Assembly: GCF_016862915.1 (NCBI RefSeq)
Contig: NZ_BONW01000019.1
Location: forward strand, 62,001 to 126,000
Origin: Plantactinospora endophytica
Lineage (GTDB): Bacteria; Actinomycetota; Actinomycetes; Mycobacteriales; Micromonosporaceae
Length of the DNA stretch: 64,000 bases
Direction: 5' to 3'
Shown here: piece after piece, positions 17,212 through 25,313 of the stretch
How the letters are laid out: the number at the start of each line of letters is the position of its first letter
Position numbering within the stretch: the first letter of the stretch is position 1
The notes under the pieces: generated by a model
The model's database searches: none
Seen by the model: only the letters and a program-made list of their open reading frames with translations
What the model was told of the DNA's origin: nothing
Position numbers and translations under genes: made by a program

Positions 17212-18930
17212 ATGGCTGGCGGGCTGTACCGCAGCGCGAACGCCATGCCGGACGGCGTCCCGCCGCCCCTGGACGGTGCCACGCTGATCGGGGCGTCGCC
17301 GGCCCTGGAGAGCACCAGCCCGCCGCCGGAGACCGAGGGCAGCGCCGCCGGCAACAGCGCGATCATGGCGATCGGCAGCCTGGTGAGCCGGGGTACCGGC
17401 TTCCTGCGCACCCTGATGGTGACGGCCGCGCTGGGCGCGTTCGCGGTCAACGACGCGTACACCACCGCGCTGATCATCCCGCAGATGGTCTACGAGTTCC
17501 TGCTCGGCGGCATCCTGACCAGCGTGCTGGTGCCGGTGCTGGTACGCCGGCGCCGGGTCGACCCCGACGGCGGCCAGGCGTACGCCCAACGCCTGCTCAC
17601 GCTGGCCGTGCTGGCCCTCGGCGTGGCCGCGGTACTGGCCATCCTGGCCGCCCCGCTGCTGTCCGAGATCTACGCCGGTGGGCGTGGCGACGACTACCAG
17701 GACCTGGTCACCGCGCTCTCCCGCCTGCTGCTGCCGATCATCTTCTTCTCCGGGGTGAGCGCGCTGGTCGCCGCGATCCTCAACACCCGTGGCCACTTCG
17801 CGGCACCGATGTGGACACCGATCCTCAACAACCTTGTCATCATCGCCGCCTGCGCGCTCTACATCGCCGTCTACGGCGCCGAGATCATCGACCCGGCGCA
17901 GATGAGCCCGGGTCGGATCCTGCTGCTCGGCGGCGCCACCCTGCTCGGCATCGTCGTGCAGGTCGTCGGGCTGCTGCCGGCGCTGCGCAGGGTCGGCTTC
18001 CGGTGGAAGTGGCGGTTCGACTTCCGGGCGCTGGGCCTGCGCGAGCTGGGCCGGCTCGGCGGCTGGATGTTCTGCTATGTCGCGGTCAACTCGCTCGGCC
18101 TGTTCGTGCTCTTCCGCCTGCTCAACCAGGTGAAGGGCGAGTCGGCCGGACCGGCCATCTACAACAACGTCTTCCTGCTGCTGATGATGGCGCACGGCAT
18201 CATCTCGGTCTCGATCATCACCGCGCTGATGCCCCGGATGAGCGCCGCCGCCGCCGACGGCCGGTTCGGGGACATGGCGGCCGACCTGTCCCGTACCGTC
18301 CGGACCGTCACCGCCGTACTCGCGCCGATCGCGGTCTGCTACGCCGTACTCGCCGAGCCGATCGCGGTGAGCCTCTTCGACTACGGCGCGGCCCGGGGCG
18401 ACGCCGGTGCGATCTCGCCGGTGCTGCTGGTCGCGGCGCTGGCACTGATCCCGTTCGCGGTCAGCCAGGTCTTCACCTTCGCGTTCTGGGCGTTGCCGGA
18501 CACCCGGATGCCGGCGCTTATCAACATCCCGGTCGTACTGCTCCGGATCCTGGTGCAGGTCGTCGTCTTCGCCGCCTTCTCCACCTCGGTACTCGCCTCC
18601 GGGATGATGGTCGGCAACGCCGTCTCGTACGTCGCGGCGGCGGTGATCTCCGCCTGGTTGCTGCGGCCCCGGATCGGCCGGATCGGCTTCGGCGCGATGT
18701 TCAACACCTTCGGCCGGGTACTGGTGGCCGCCCTCGGCGCGACCCTGGTCGGTCTGCTGGTGGTGACCGTGCTGCCGGGTGACGCGCTGGAGAACCGCTG
18801 GCTGGGCTTCCTGGAGGTGGCGATCGGCGGGACCGCGATCGGCGCCTCCTACCTCGGACTGGCGCTGTTGCTGCGGATCCGGGAGATAACCGACGTGGTC
18901 GGCATGGTCCGGCGCCGACTCGGCCGGTGA
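17212..18930 (+). CDS. murJ: lipid II flippase MurJ (MviN)
   Basis: Flips lipid-linked peptidoglycan precursor across the membrane. The 572-residue protein is strongly hydrophobic with about 14 helices; the early NSAIMAIGSLVSRGTGFLRT segment is the MurJ N-terminal signature. A cytoplasmic N-tail of about 45 residues precedes it. The start is supported by GGGAGG (17200-17205). In Mycobacterium the homologous MviN is fused to a pseudokinase and an extracellular domain; here these lie in the next, separate gene. Its stop codon falls inside a 47-bp tandem repeat. Confidence 0.95.
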   Translation: MAGGLYRSANAMPDGVPPPLDGATLIGASPALESTSPPPETEGSAAGNSAIMAIGSLVSRGTGFLRTLMVTAALGAFAVNDAYTTALIIPQMVYEFLLGGILTSVLVPVLVRRRRVDPDGGQAYAQRLLTLAVLALGVAAVLAILAAPLLSEIYAGGRGDDYQDLVTALSRLLLPIIFFSGVSALVAAILNTRGHFAAPMWTPILNNLVIIAACALYIAVYGAEIIDPAQMSPGRILLLGGATLLGIVVQVVGLLPALRRVGFRWKWRFDFRALGLRELGRLGGWMFCYVAVNSLGLFVLFRLLNQVKGESAGPAIYNNVFLLLMMAHGIISVSIITALMPRMSAAAADGRFGDMAADLSRTVRTVTAVLAPIAVCYAVLAEPIAVSLFDYGAARGDAGAISPVLLVAALALIPFAVSQVFTFAFWALPDTRMPALINIPVVLLRILVQVVVFAAFSTSVLASGMMVGNAVSYVAAAVISAWLLRPRIGRIGFGAMFNTFGRVLVAALGATLVGLLVVTVLPGDALENRWLGFLEVAIGGTAIGASYLGLALLLRIREITDVVGMVRRRLGR

Positions 18931-19031
18931 AGACCGGCTCGGCCGGTGTCGGTGGCGGCCGGGCTCGGTGTCGGTGAAGACCGGCTCGGCCGTTATCGGT
19001 GGCGGCCGGGCTCGATATCGGTGAAGCCTGG
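18927..19031 (+). repeat. 47-bp tandem repeat, 2.2 copies
   Basis: A 47-bp unit beginning GTGAAGACCGGCTCGGCCG runs 18927-18973, repeats with 4 differences at 18974-19020, and begins a third time (GTGAAGCCTGG). The first copy contains the murJ stop codon. Confidence 0.85.
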
Positions 19032-19671
19032 CAACGGATCCGGTATGGAACGGCGACGGATCCGGCGACGGGTTGGGGATGTTCCTGTGGATAACCCGGC
19101 GGGTCCCGCCGGAACTCCTGCACAGGCTGTGGATAACAACACGTCAGGATCGACTGACCCGCCGTGACGACGGAACCGGACGCGGCGCCCGAAGCCGGCG
19201 CACCGCCGGGGTGAGCGTCGGCCTCGCCGAGGGTTCCGGCGGGCGGCGGGCCGCTCGGTCCGGCGTACCCGCGCGGCCGAACGTGACCGCCGTCCCAGAC
19301 GACCCGGATGCTTCCGGCTTCTCGGATCCGGCATACTTCCGGCGCACGGGGGAAGGTGCCGGTTGCACGCCGACGCCCCGGACGGCAGGGGTTGCCGGAC
19401 GAGAGGTGGCGGGCCGGCACGCCGACCCGGTAGCAAACTGTTGAAATTAACCTATAGATTGCTAAAAGCACGGGCCATCAAGGTGGCTGACAGCGGGCGA
19501 TCCCGCACGCTTCCCGACACATCCGCACAGCAGGTCGGCGCACGGCCGCAAGATGACGTGTCGGGGATCAGTCAGACCCGGGTAAGGTCGCTCTCGACGG
19601 GTGCGGCGAGCGCCTAGGCTAGGAGTGCCGGTGGCCGTCCGATTTCCTTCGAAGGCGGAACGGGAAACCAG
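18931..19671 (+). other. murJ-pseudokinase gap, no gene
   Basis: This 741-base gap holds the 47-bp repeat, two DnaA boxes, a GC-rich inverted repeat between the boxes, and an AT-rich patch (19438-19475) unusual for the window that may be a promoter. A TAGGCT -10-like hexamer at 19615-19620 would start a message about 45 bases before the pseudokinase gene. An open frame at 19363-19617 has no family resemblance and an atypical composition, and is not called. Confidence 0.5.
19086..19136 (+). promoter_or_regulatory. pair of perfect DnaA boxes outside oriC
   Basis: TGTGGATAA (reverse complement of the consensus TTATCCACA) occurs at 19086-19094 and 19128-19136, both in the same orientation and 42 bp apart, four helical turns. 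They lie about 23 kb from oriC, upstream of the pseudokinase-sigM operon. Confidence 0.75.
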
Positions 19672-21297
19672 ATGCCCAGCAGCACGGGTCCATCGATCGA
19701 CACGATCTCCGAGGGAGGACGGGTGACCCAGGTCGGCGAAGGTCAGGAGGCGGACGAGGCAGCTCCGTCCGTGATGACCTTCGGTGCGCCCGCCGTCGGT
19801 GAGATCCTGGCCGAGCGGTACGAGCTTGCCGAGCACATCAACGACGACAGCGCCGGCCGGCAGGTGTGGCGGGGCGTCGACGTGATCCTGCGTCGGCCGG
19901 TCGCCGTGGTGCTGCGTTATCCCGGGGGCGATTCGGCGAAGGAGATGCTCCAGGCCGCGGTGGCGGCCAGCCGGGTGATCCACCCCAACCTGGTCGGCGT
20001 CTACGACGCGATCGACGAGGAGGACCGGGCGTACGTCGTCCGCGAGTGGGTGGACGGCCACTCGCTGCGCGAGCTCGTCGCCGACGGCGTACTCGACCCG
20101 GCCCGGGCCACCAGCATCGCGCACGCCGTCTCCGGTGCCATCTCCGCGATCCACGCCACCGGCATGGTGCACGGCAACCTGCATCCCGGCACGGTGATGG
20201 TCGGCGACGACGGTCGGGTGGTGCTCGCCGACGCACGGACCGACGGTGCCGACACCCCCGAGACCGACGTACGGGCGGTCGGCGGCATCCTCTACTACGC
20301 ACTGACCGGCCACTGGCCGCACACCGAGGCGTCCCTCACCGCCGGCTCCACCCGACGGTCCCGCTCTCCGCTGCCCGACGCGGTACGCGACGCGAGCGGC
20401 ACCATCGCGGCCCCCCGGCAGGTCCGGGCCGGTGTGCCCGCCTACCTCGACGACCTCACCATGGACCTGCTCGACTCCCAGCTCGCGGTGCCGTCCTCGG
20501 ACGTCCTCGCCGCCGAGTTGGGCCGGCTGGACGCCGCCGCCGAGGAGCACTACCTCGACAGCGGTCCGCTGCGCTTCACCTCCGGCGACGACGGCGGTCC
20601 CGACCTGCCGACGCCCGGCAACCGCAAGATGCTGATCGGGATCGCCGCCCTGCTGGTGATCGCGCTGGTCGGGCTCTCGCTGGGCATCAACGCCCTGGTC
20701 GGCAACGGGGACTCGACCGACGGGCAGGCCGGTCCGACGCCGAGCACCGGGACCAGCACCCAGCCGGCGGTGGCCGGTGACCCCGAGCCGCCGGCCGCCA
20801 CCCCGCGCAAGGTCAACCTCAAGGGCAACCAGGTACGGGTGATCGACCCGGACGGCACCCGCAGCGAACTGGACGATGTGGAGAAGGCGGTCGACGGCGA
20901 CTCGAACGAGGGCTGGGAGACCGAGAGCTACCGGGGCGGGTCGAAGTTCGGCAACGCCAAGTCCGGCATGGGCATCCTGATCAACCTGGGTGAGCCCCGC
21001 GAGGTCACCAGCGTGCAGGTGGTCTTCTCCGACCCCGGCGTCTCGGCCGAGCTGCGCTGGGGCACCAAGGACTTCCCGGCCAGCGCCAGCGGCGACCGGG
21101 CCCTCGTCGCGGCGTACACCAACCGGATCGGTAACCCGTTCGAGAAGACCGAGAACACGAACGTCCTGTTCAACCAGTTCGTGCCGCCGGGACAGAAATA
21201 CCAGTACCTGATGCTGTGGATCACCGACCTGCCGGAGACCGAGAGCTCCGGCCGGTACAAGATCGGCGTTCAGGAGATCACGGTCCAGAGCCGGTGA
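19672..21297 (+). CDS. membrane pseudokinase with extracellular discoidin-like domain (MviN C-terminal part)
   Basis: A 541-residue protein with a Ser/Thr kinase-like fold at about residues 42-290 that lacks catalytic motifs: the HRD loop reads VHGNLHPGTV and the DFG position reads LADART. A transmembrane helix follows at about residues 323-343 (MLIGIAALLVIALVGLSLGIN), then a beta-rich extracellular domain resembling F5/8 or carbohydrate-binding folds (AVDGDSNEGWETES...). In mycobacterial MviN the equivalent pseudokinase, when phosphorylated by PknB, recruits FhaA; a similar MurJ-control role is inferred. GTG 19723, preceded by AGGGAGG, is an alternative start. Confidence 0.88.
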   Translation: MPSSTGPSIDTISEGGRVTQVGEGQEADEAAPSVMTFGAPAVGEILAERYELAEHINDDSAGRQVWRGVDVILRRPVAVVLRYPGGDSAKEMLQAAVAASRVIHPNLVGVYDAIDEEDRAYVVREWVDGHSLRELVADGVLDPARATSIAHAVSGAISAIHATGMVHGNLHPGTVMVGDDGRVVLADARTDGADTPETDVRAVGGILYYALTGHWPHTEASLTAGSTRRSRSPLPDAVRDASGTIAAPRQVRAGVPAYLDDLTMDLLDSQLAVPSSDVLAAELGRLDAAAEEHYLDSGPLRFTSGDDGGPDLPTPGNRKMLIGIAALLVIALVGLSLGINALVGNGDSTDGQAGPTPSTGTSTQPAVAGDPEPPAATPRKVNLKGNQVRVIDPDGTRSELDDVEKAVDGDSNEGWETESYRGGSKFGNAKSGMGILINLGEPREVTSVQVVFSDPGVSAELRWGTKDFPASASGDRALVAAYTNRIGNPFEKTENTNVLFNQFVPPGQKYQYLMLWITDLPETESSGRYKIGVQEITVQSR

Positions 21298-21343
21298 GCC
21301 ACCGGTCGCCCCATCGCGTGCGCCACTCGGTTATCGTGCGGCC

Positions 21344-22180
21344 ATGACCGGCGGGTTGGGTTCCGCTCCGGCCGGCGCGGTGCCGGCGGGAGATCCGGCG
21401 TCGGCCGACGGTGTCGGCTGGACGGATGAGAACCACCCTCCGGAGGCGGCGCCGGAACGCACCGACGCCGAACTGCTGCGGGCACACGTCGAGGGTGACC
21501 GGGACGCCTTCGCGGCGCTCTTCCACCGCCATCGGGACCGCCTCTGGGCGGTGGCCCTGCGTACGGTGACCGACCGGGAAGAGGCGGCGGACGCCCTCCA
21601 GGACGCCCTGCTCTCGGCACACCGCGCGGCAGCCCGGTTCCGGGGCGAGGCCGCCGTCACCACCTGGCTGCACCGGATCGTGGTGAACGCCTGCCTCGAC
21701 CGGATCCGCCGTCGGCAGGCGCACCCGACCGTGCCACTGCCGGACAGCAGCCGACCGAACGACACCGCTCGCTGGCAGGGCGGCGTCGAGCCGGCCGCGC
21801 CGGCCACCGACCACGACACCACACTCGTCGTACGCCAGGCGCTCGCGGAACTTCCCGTCGAGCAGCGGGCCGCCCTGGTCCTGGTCGACCTCCAGGGTTA
21901 CCCGGTCGCCGAGGTCGCCGAGATGCTCGGGGTGGCCGAGGGGACCGTGAAGAGCCGGTGTGCCCGGGGGCGGGCCAGGCTCGCCGTCCTGCTCGGTCAC
22001 CTCCGGCCGGCGGGCGCCGGTCGCGACCCCGCGCCGGGCCCCAGGGTGCCGTCCGTCACCAGCGGGAACCTCGGCTCGGGTAGCGGCGTCCGATCGGAAT
22101 CGATCCGGCGCGGCGCGGACAATCGGGTACCAGAGGGCCGCAGTCGAGGTCGACGCGACCAGGACCAGGAGGAATCGTGA
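21344..22180 (+). CDS. sigM: ECF RNA polymerase sigma factor SigM
   Basis: A 278-residue group IV sigma factor. Region 2 is at about residues 45-115 (RAHVEGDRDAFAALFHRHRDRLWAVAL, AADALQDALLSAHRAA, FRGEAAVTTWLHRIVVNACLDRIRRR) and region 4 at about 160-215 (LPVEQRAALVLVDLQGYPVAEVAEMLGVAEGTVKSRCARGRARL). A Pro/Ala-rich N-tail and a charged C-tail extend it beyond the usual ~200 residues. The name rests on synteny: sigM lies between mviN and rsmA-trxB in mycobacteria. It overlaps the next gene by four bases (GTGA). Confidence 0.9.
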   Translation: MTGGLGSAPAGAVPAGDPASADGVGWTDENHPPEAAPERTDAELLRAHVEGDRDAFAALFHRHRDRLWAVALRTVTDREEAADALQDALLSAHRAAARFRGEAAVTTWLHRIVVNACLDRIRRRQAHPTVPLPDSSRPNDTARWQGGVEPAAPATDHDTTLVVRQALAELPVEQRAALVLVDLQGYPVAEVAEMLGVAEGTVKSRCARGRARLAVLLGHLRPAGAGRDPAPGPRVPSVTSGNLGSGSGVRSESIRRGADNRVPEGRSRGRRDQDQEES

Positions 22181-23424
22181 CCGGGGGCCAGTTCCGGGAG
22201 GTCGATCTCGACCTGCTGGCCGACTATGTCGGTGGCGCGCTGGACGGCACCCCGGACGAGATCGAGATCGCCCGGCTGGTCGACCAGGATGCGGCCTGGG
22301 CGGAGGCGTACGCCGACCTCACCGCCGGGATCGACGCGGTACGGCTCGACCTGGCGGACTGGGCCGCCACACCGGTCCCGATGCCGTCGGCGGTGGTCGA
22401 CCGGCTCACCTCGGCGCTCGCCAGGGCAACCCCGCCCGGTGCCGCCCACCCCACCCCGCCCGACAGCACCGCGCCGGTCGACAGCAGCACCCGGACCGAC
22501 AACAGCACCACCGCCGACAACGACGCCGAGGAGTTGGTCGGTGCGTCGGCGGAGCCCGTCGACTCCCCGGAGGCGGACGGCGACAGCGGCTCCGCTGCCC
22601 CGGACACCCGCCCCGGTCCGTCCGGCGGTGCTCCGGGCGGACCGACCCGTCCGGCCGGTCGGCCACGTCGGCAGCTTCCCGCCGTACCCGCACAGCCCGG
22701 CACCGGCACCGCGCCGGGTCCCGGGCGGCCGGGCCGGCGGCGACGCTGGACCCGCCGGATGGCCGGCCCGATCCTGGTCGCCACCGTCGTCGCCGGGTTC
22801 GCCGGGTTCGCGGTCAGTCGTCTGGTCGACGCCGGCAACAGCGGCGCCGACCAGCCCGCCGGTACGGCGATGAGTACCGCCGAGGACGGCTCGGCGCCCC
22901 AGGTGTTCGGTTCCGGTCCGCCCCGGGCGGTTCTCGAACCGTCCGCCGAGCGGGTGCTGGCCACCGGCACCGACTACACCCCGACCTCGCTGCCGGACAC
23001 CGTCTCGGACCTGGCCAAGCAGGCTGCCCCGCCGGCCCCGCCCGCCGCGACCACCCGGTCCTCGCCGTCGGCCCGGGCCTCCGGCACGGAGCAGGACGAG
23101 AGCACCCCGGCACCCGAGCAGGCCACCCCGGACACGGCGACCGGCGCCTCGCCGCCGTGCTGCGCGCCGATGGGGGCCGCCGGTGGACTGGACCGGCTCG
23201 CCGACCGGTCCGTACTCGCCGCCTGCCTCGACGCGATCGCGGCGGCCCACGCGCGGGGGCCGGTCGCGGTGGAGTTGGTGGACTACGCCACCTTCCAGGG
23301 CAGCGCCGCGCTCGTCGTCGTCTTCACCGATCCGTCCGGCGCCCGGTGGGCCTGGGTGACCGGTCCGAACTGCGGTTCACCGGCCGCCGGTGCCGACCGC
23401 GTCTACCAGAGCCGGGTAGGGTGA
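22177..23424 (+). CDS. probable anti-sigma factor of SigM (membrane protein)
   Basis: A 415-residue protein coupled to sigM by a GTGA overlap. Residues 5-75 (VDLDLLADYVGGALDGTPDEIEIARLVDQD...) resemble an anti-sigma domain without a zinc motif. A long disordered Thr/Asp/Pro-rich linker precedes one transmembrane helix at about residues 195-212 (PILVATVVAGFAGFAVSRLV). The extracytoplasmic part ends with a folded domain (about 328-415) with cysteines in PPCCAP, AACLDA and GPNCGS. Its position matches mycobacterial rsmA; sequestering SigM at the membrane is inferred. Confidence 0.82.
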   Translation: MTGGQFREVDLDLLADYVGGALDGTPDEIEIARLVDQDAAWAEAYADLTAGIDAVRLDLADWAATPVPMPSAVVDRLTSALARATPPGAAHPTPPDSTAPVDSSTRTDNSTTADNDAEELVGASAEPVDSPEADGDSGSAAPDTRPGPSGGAPGGPTRPAGRPRRQLPAVPAQPGTGTAPGPGRPGRRRRWTRRMAGPILVATVVAGFAGFAVSRLVDAGNSGADQPAGTAMSTAEDGSAPQVFGSGPPRAVLEPSAERVLATGTDYTPTSLPDTVSDLAKQAAPPAPPAATTRSSPSARASGTEQDESTPAPEQATPDTATGASPPCCAPMGAAGGLDRLADRSVLAACLDAIAAAHARGPVAVELVDYATFQGSAALVVVFTDPSGARWAWVTGPNCGSPAAGADRVYQSRVG

Positions 23425-23484
23425 AACAACGCCTCATCGGCCGTTTCGTCGACGCAGTGACATGACCCACCGGATGACCGGCTC

Positions 23485-23512
23485 GGGAATCCCCGGTTCG
23501 TACGATGACGTT
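23485..23512 (+). promoter_or_regulatory. SigR-type promoter of trxBA
   Basis: GGGAAT (23485-23490) and GTT (23510-23512) are separated by 19 bases, matching the GGAAT-N18/19-GTT consensus of the actinobacterial disulfide-stress sigma factor SigR/SigH. trxBA is a classical member of that regulon in Streptomyces. It lies about 95 bases before the trxB start. No sigR gene is in the window. Confidence 0.72.
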
Positions 23513-23607
23513 CTGGCTTGCAGGCGCCGGTGCCGTACGTGGCCGGCGCTCGGACCGCCGTCGGCGCCTGGCGTCGGTGGCGCAGAGACACACATCGGGA
23601 GACGGCA

Positions 23608-24564
23608 GTGGACGAGGTCCGCAACCTGATCATCATCGGCTCTGGGCCGGCCGGTTACACCGCGGCGGTCTACGCCGCGCGCGCCAATCTCAAACCACTG
23701 GTCATCGAGGGTGTGCAGTCGGGCGGTGCCCTGATGACCACCACCGAGGTGGAGAACTTCCCCGGTTTCGCGGACGGCATCATGGGTCCGGAGCTGATGG
23801 ACTCGATGCGCAAGCAGGCCGAGCGGTTCGGGGCCGAGTTCCTCACCGACGACGTGACCCGGGTCGAACTGGTCGACACCGGCGTACCGGGCGAAGGCCG
23901 GGTGAGCACGGCGTACGTCGGCGAGACGGCGTACCGGGCGAAGGCGGTCATCCTCAGCACCGGCTCGGCCTGGCGCCCGCTGGGTGTGCCGGGCGAGCAG
24001 GAGTACCTCGGGCACGGTGTGTCGTCCTGTGCCACCTGTGACGGCTTCTTCTTCCGTGGCCAGGAGATCGTGGTGGTCGGCGGCGGCGACTCGGCGATGG
24101 AGGAGGCGACCTTCCTCACCAAGTTCGCCAGCAAGGTGACCATCGTGCACCGCCGCGACGAGTTCCGGGCCAGCAAGATCATGGCGGACCGGGCGCTGGC
24201 CAACGACAAGATCCACGTCGAGTGGAACAGCGTGGTCGAAGAGGTGCTCGGCGACGACGGCAAGGTCTCCGGGGTACGCCTGCGCAACGCGCACACCGGT
24301 GAGGCCAAGACGCTGGACGTCAGCGGCGTGTTCGTGGCGATCGGCCACGACCCGCGCAGCGAGCTGTTCCGGGGCCAGGTGGAACTGGACGAGAACGGCT
24401 ACGTCAAGGTCGACTCCCCCGGTACCCGGACCAACGTGCCCGGCGTGTTCGCCGCCGGTGACCTGGTCGACCACACCTACCGCCAGGCGATCACCGCGGC
24501 CGGCACCGGCTGCGCCGCCGCGCTCGACGCCGAGCGGTTCCTGGCGACGCTCGAAGAAGACTGA
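23608..24564 (+). CDS. trxB: thioredoxin-disulfide reductase
   Basis: NADPH-dependent FAD enzyme that reduces thioredoxin. The 318-residue protein has the FAD-binding [18 protein letters not shown], the redox-active CATCDG disulfide, the NADPH-binding [13 protein letters not shown] and the C-terminal FAD motif [16 protein letters not shown]. The length is standard with GTG 23608, preceded by GGAG 6 bases away; an in-frame ATG at 23518 would add 30 residues unlike the family. It forms an operon with trxA 35 bases downstream, from the SigR-type promoter. Confidence 0.96.
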   Translation: MDEVRNLIIIGSGPAGYTAAVYAARANLKPLVIEGVQSGGALMTTTEVENFPGFADGIMGPELMDSMRKQAERFGAEFLTDDVTRVELVDTGVPGEGRVSTAYVGETAYRAKAVILSTGSAWRPLGVPGEQEYLGHGVSSCATCDGFFFRGQEIVVVGGGDSAMEEATFLTKFASKVTIVHRRDEFRASKIMADRALANDKIHVEWNSVVEEVLGDDGKVSGVRLRNAHTGEAKTLDVSGVFVAIGHDPRSELFRGQVELDENGYVKVDSPGTRTNVPGVFAAGDLVDHTYRQAITAAGTGCAAALDAERFLATLEED

Positions 24565-24599
24565 AACCAACGCAGGAAGCAAACCCCCGAGGAGGACTA

Positions 24600-24923
24600 G
24601 TGGGAGCAACAAGCGCCGTCACCGACGCCAACTTCGCGAGTGACGTGCTGCAGTCCGATACGCCGGTACTGGTGGACTTCTGGGCCGAGTGGTGCGGGCC
24701 GTGCCGCAAGGTCGACACCCTGCTGGAAGAGATCGCCGGCGAGCTGGGGGACAAGGTCCGGATCGTCAAGCTCAACATCGACGACAACCCGGAGACCGCG
24801 CGCGCGTACCGGGTGCTGTCGGTGCCGACGCTGACGATGTTCAAGGGCGGCGAGCCCGTGCAGTCCATCGCCGGGGCCCGACCCAAGAGTGACCTGATCA
24901 AGCTCATCGAAACGGCGCTGTAG
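24600..24923 (+). CDS. trxA: thioredoxin
   Basis: A 107-residue cytoplasmic disulfide reductant with the canonical active site WAEWCGPCRK at about residues 29-38 and the cis-Pro loop (SVPTLTMF). The GTG start at 24600 has GAGGAGG just upstream. It is the substrate of the trxB product and ends the operon at a strong terminator. Confidence 0.97.
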   Translation: MGATSAVTDANFASDVLQSDTPVLVDFWAEWCGPCRKVDTLLEEIAGELGDKVRIVKLNIDDNPETARAYRVLSVPTLTMFKGGEPVQSIAGARPKSDLIKLIETAL

Positions 24924-24938
24924 CGCACGCCACATCCA

Positions 24939-24985
24939 CGCCGACGCGCCCGTCTCCGGATTCCGGACGCGGGCGCGTCGGCGTT
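24939..24985 (+). terminator. terminator of the trxBA operon
   Basis: ACGCCGACGCGCCCG (24939-24953) pairs perfectly with CGGGCGCGTCGGCGT (24971-24985); the 17-base loop folds further (CCGG/CCGG). It starts 16 bases past the trxA stop. Confidence 0.9.
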
Positions 24986-25313
24986 CCGGCCCACCGTTCT
25001 CGGGGTACCGGCAGGACCGGCACAATCGCTGGGCGTCGCCCGCCGGTCGCTCGGATATCCGCAGCTCAGCGCGGGGTCGGCCGGATCACGTACGGTCAAC
25101 GACAGGCGGGGGCGGAAGCGTCACGGTACGCTCCGGAAGCGTTCCTCGTCGCGACGGGCGGGTCGGCGCCCCGGTGGGGCCGGACCCGTCGAGCGGTCCT
25201 CCGGGCCGCCTGGGAGGAACACAACCGCCCGACGCCGGAACGGGGTCGTCGACGCCGATCCGGCACCGTCCGGTACGGGCGAACAGCCGCTGGCACGCAG
25301 AGGGAGGTCGTCC
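24986..25313 (+). other. leader region upstream of cwlM, no gene
   Basis: This 328-base gap separates the trxA terminator from the CwlM-like gene. It has no convincing protein-coding signature. The cwlM ribosome site GGGAGG (25302-25307) is at its end. A promoter must lie here, but no hexamer pair stands out. Confidence 0.4.

Noticed and set aside
15449-17287. 612-codon plus-strand open frame opposite cca
   Set aside because: An antisense shadow of the CCA-adding enzyme gene, with no domain content.
19363-19617. 84-codon ORF between murJ and the pseudokinase
   Set aside because: No ribosome site or family features, and it spans an AT-rich regulatory-looking patch.
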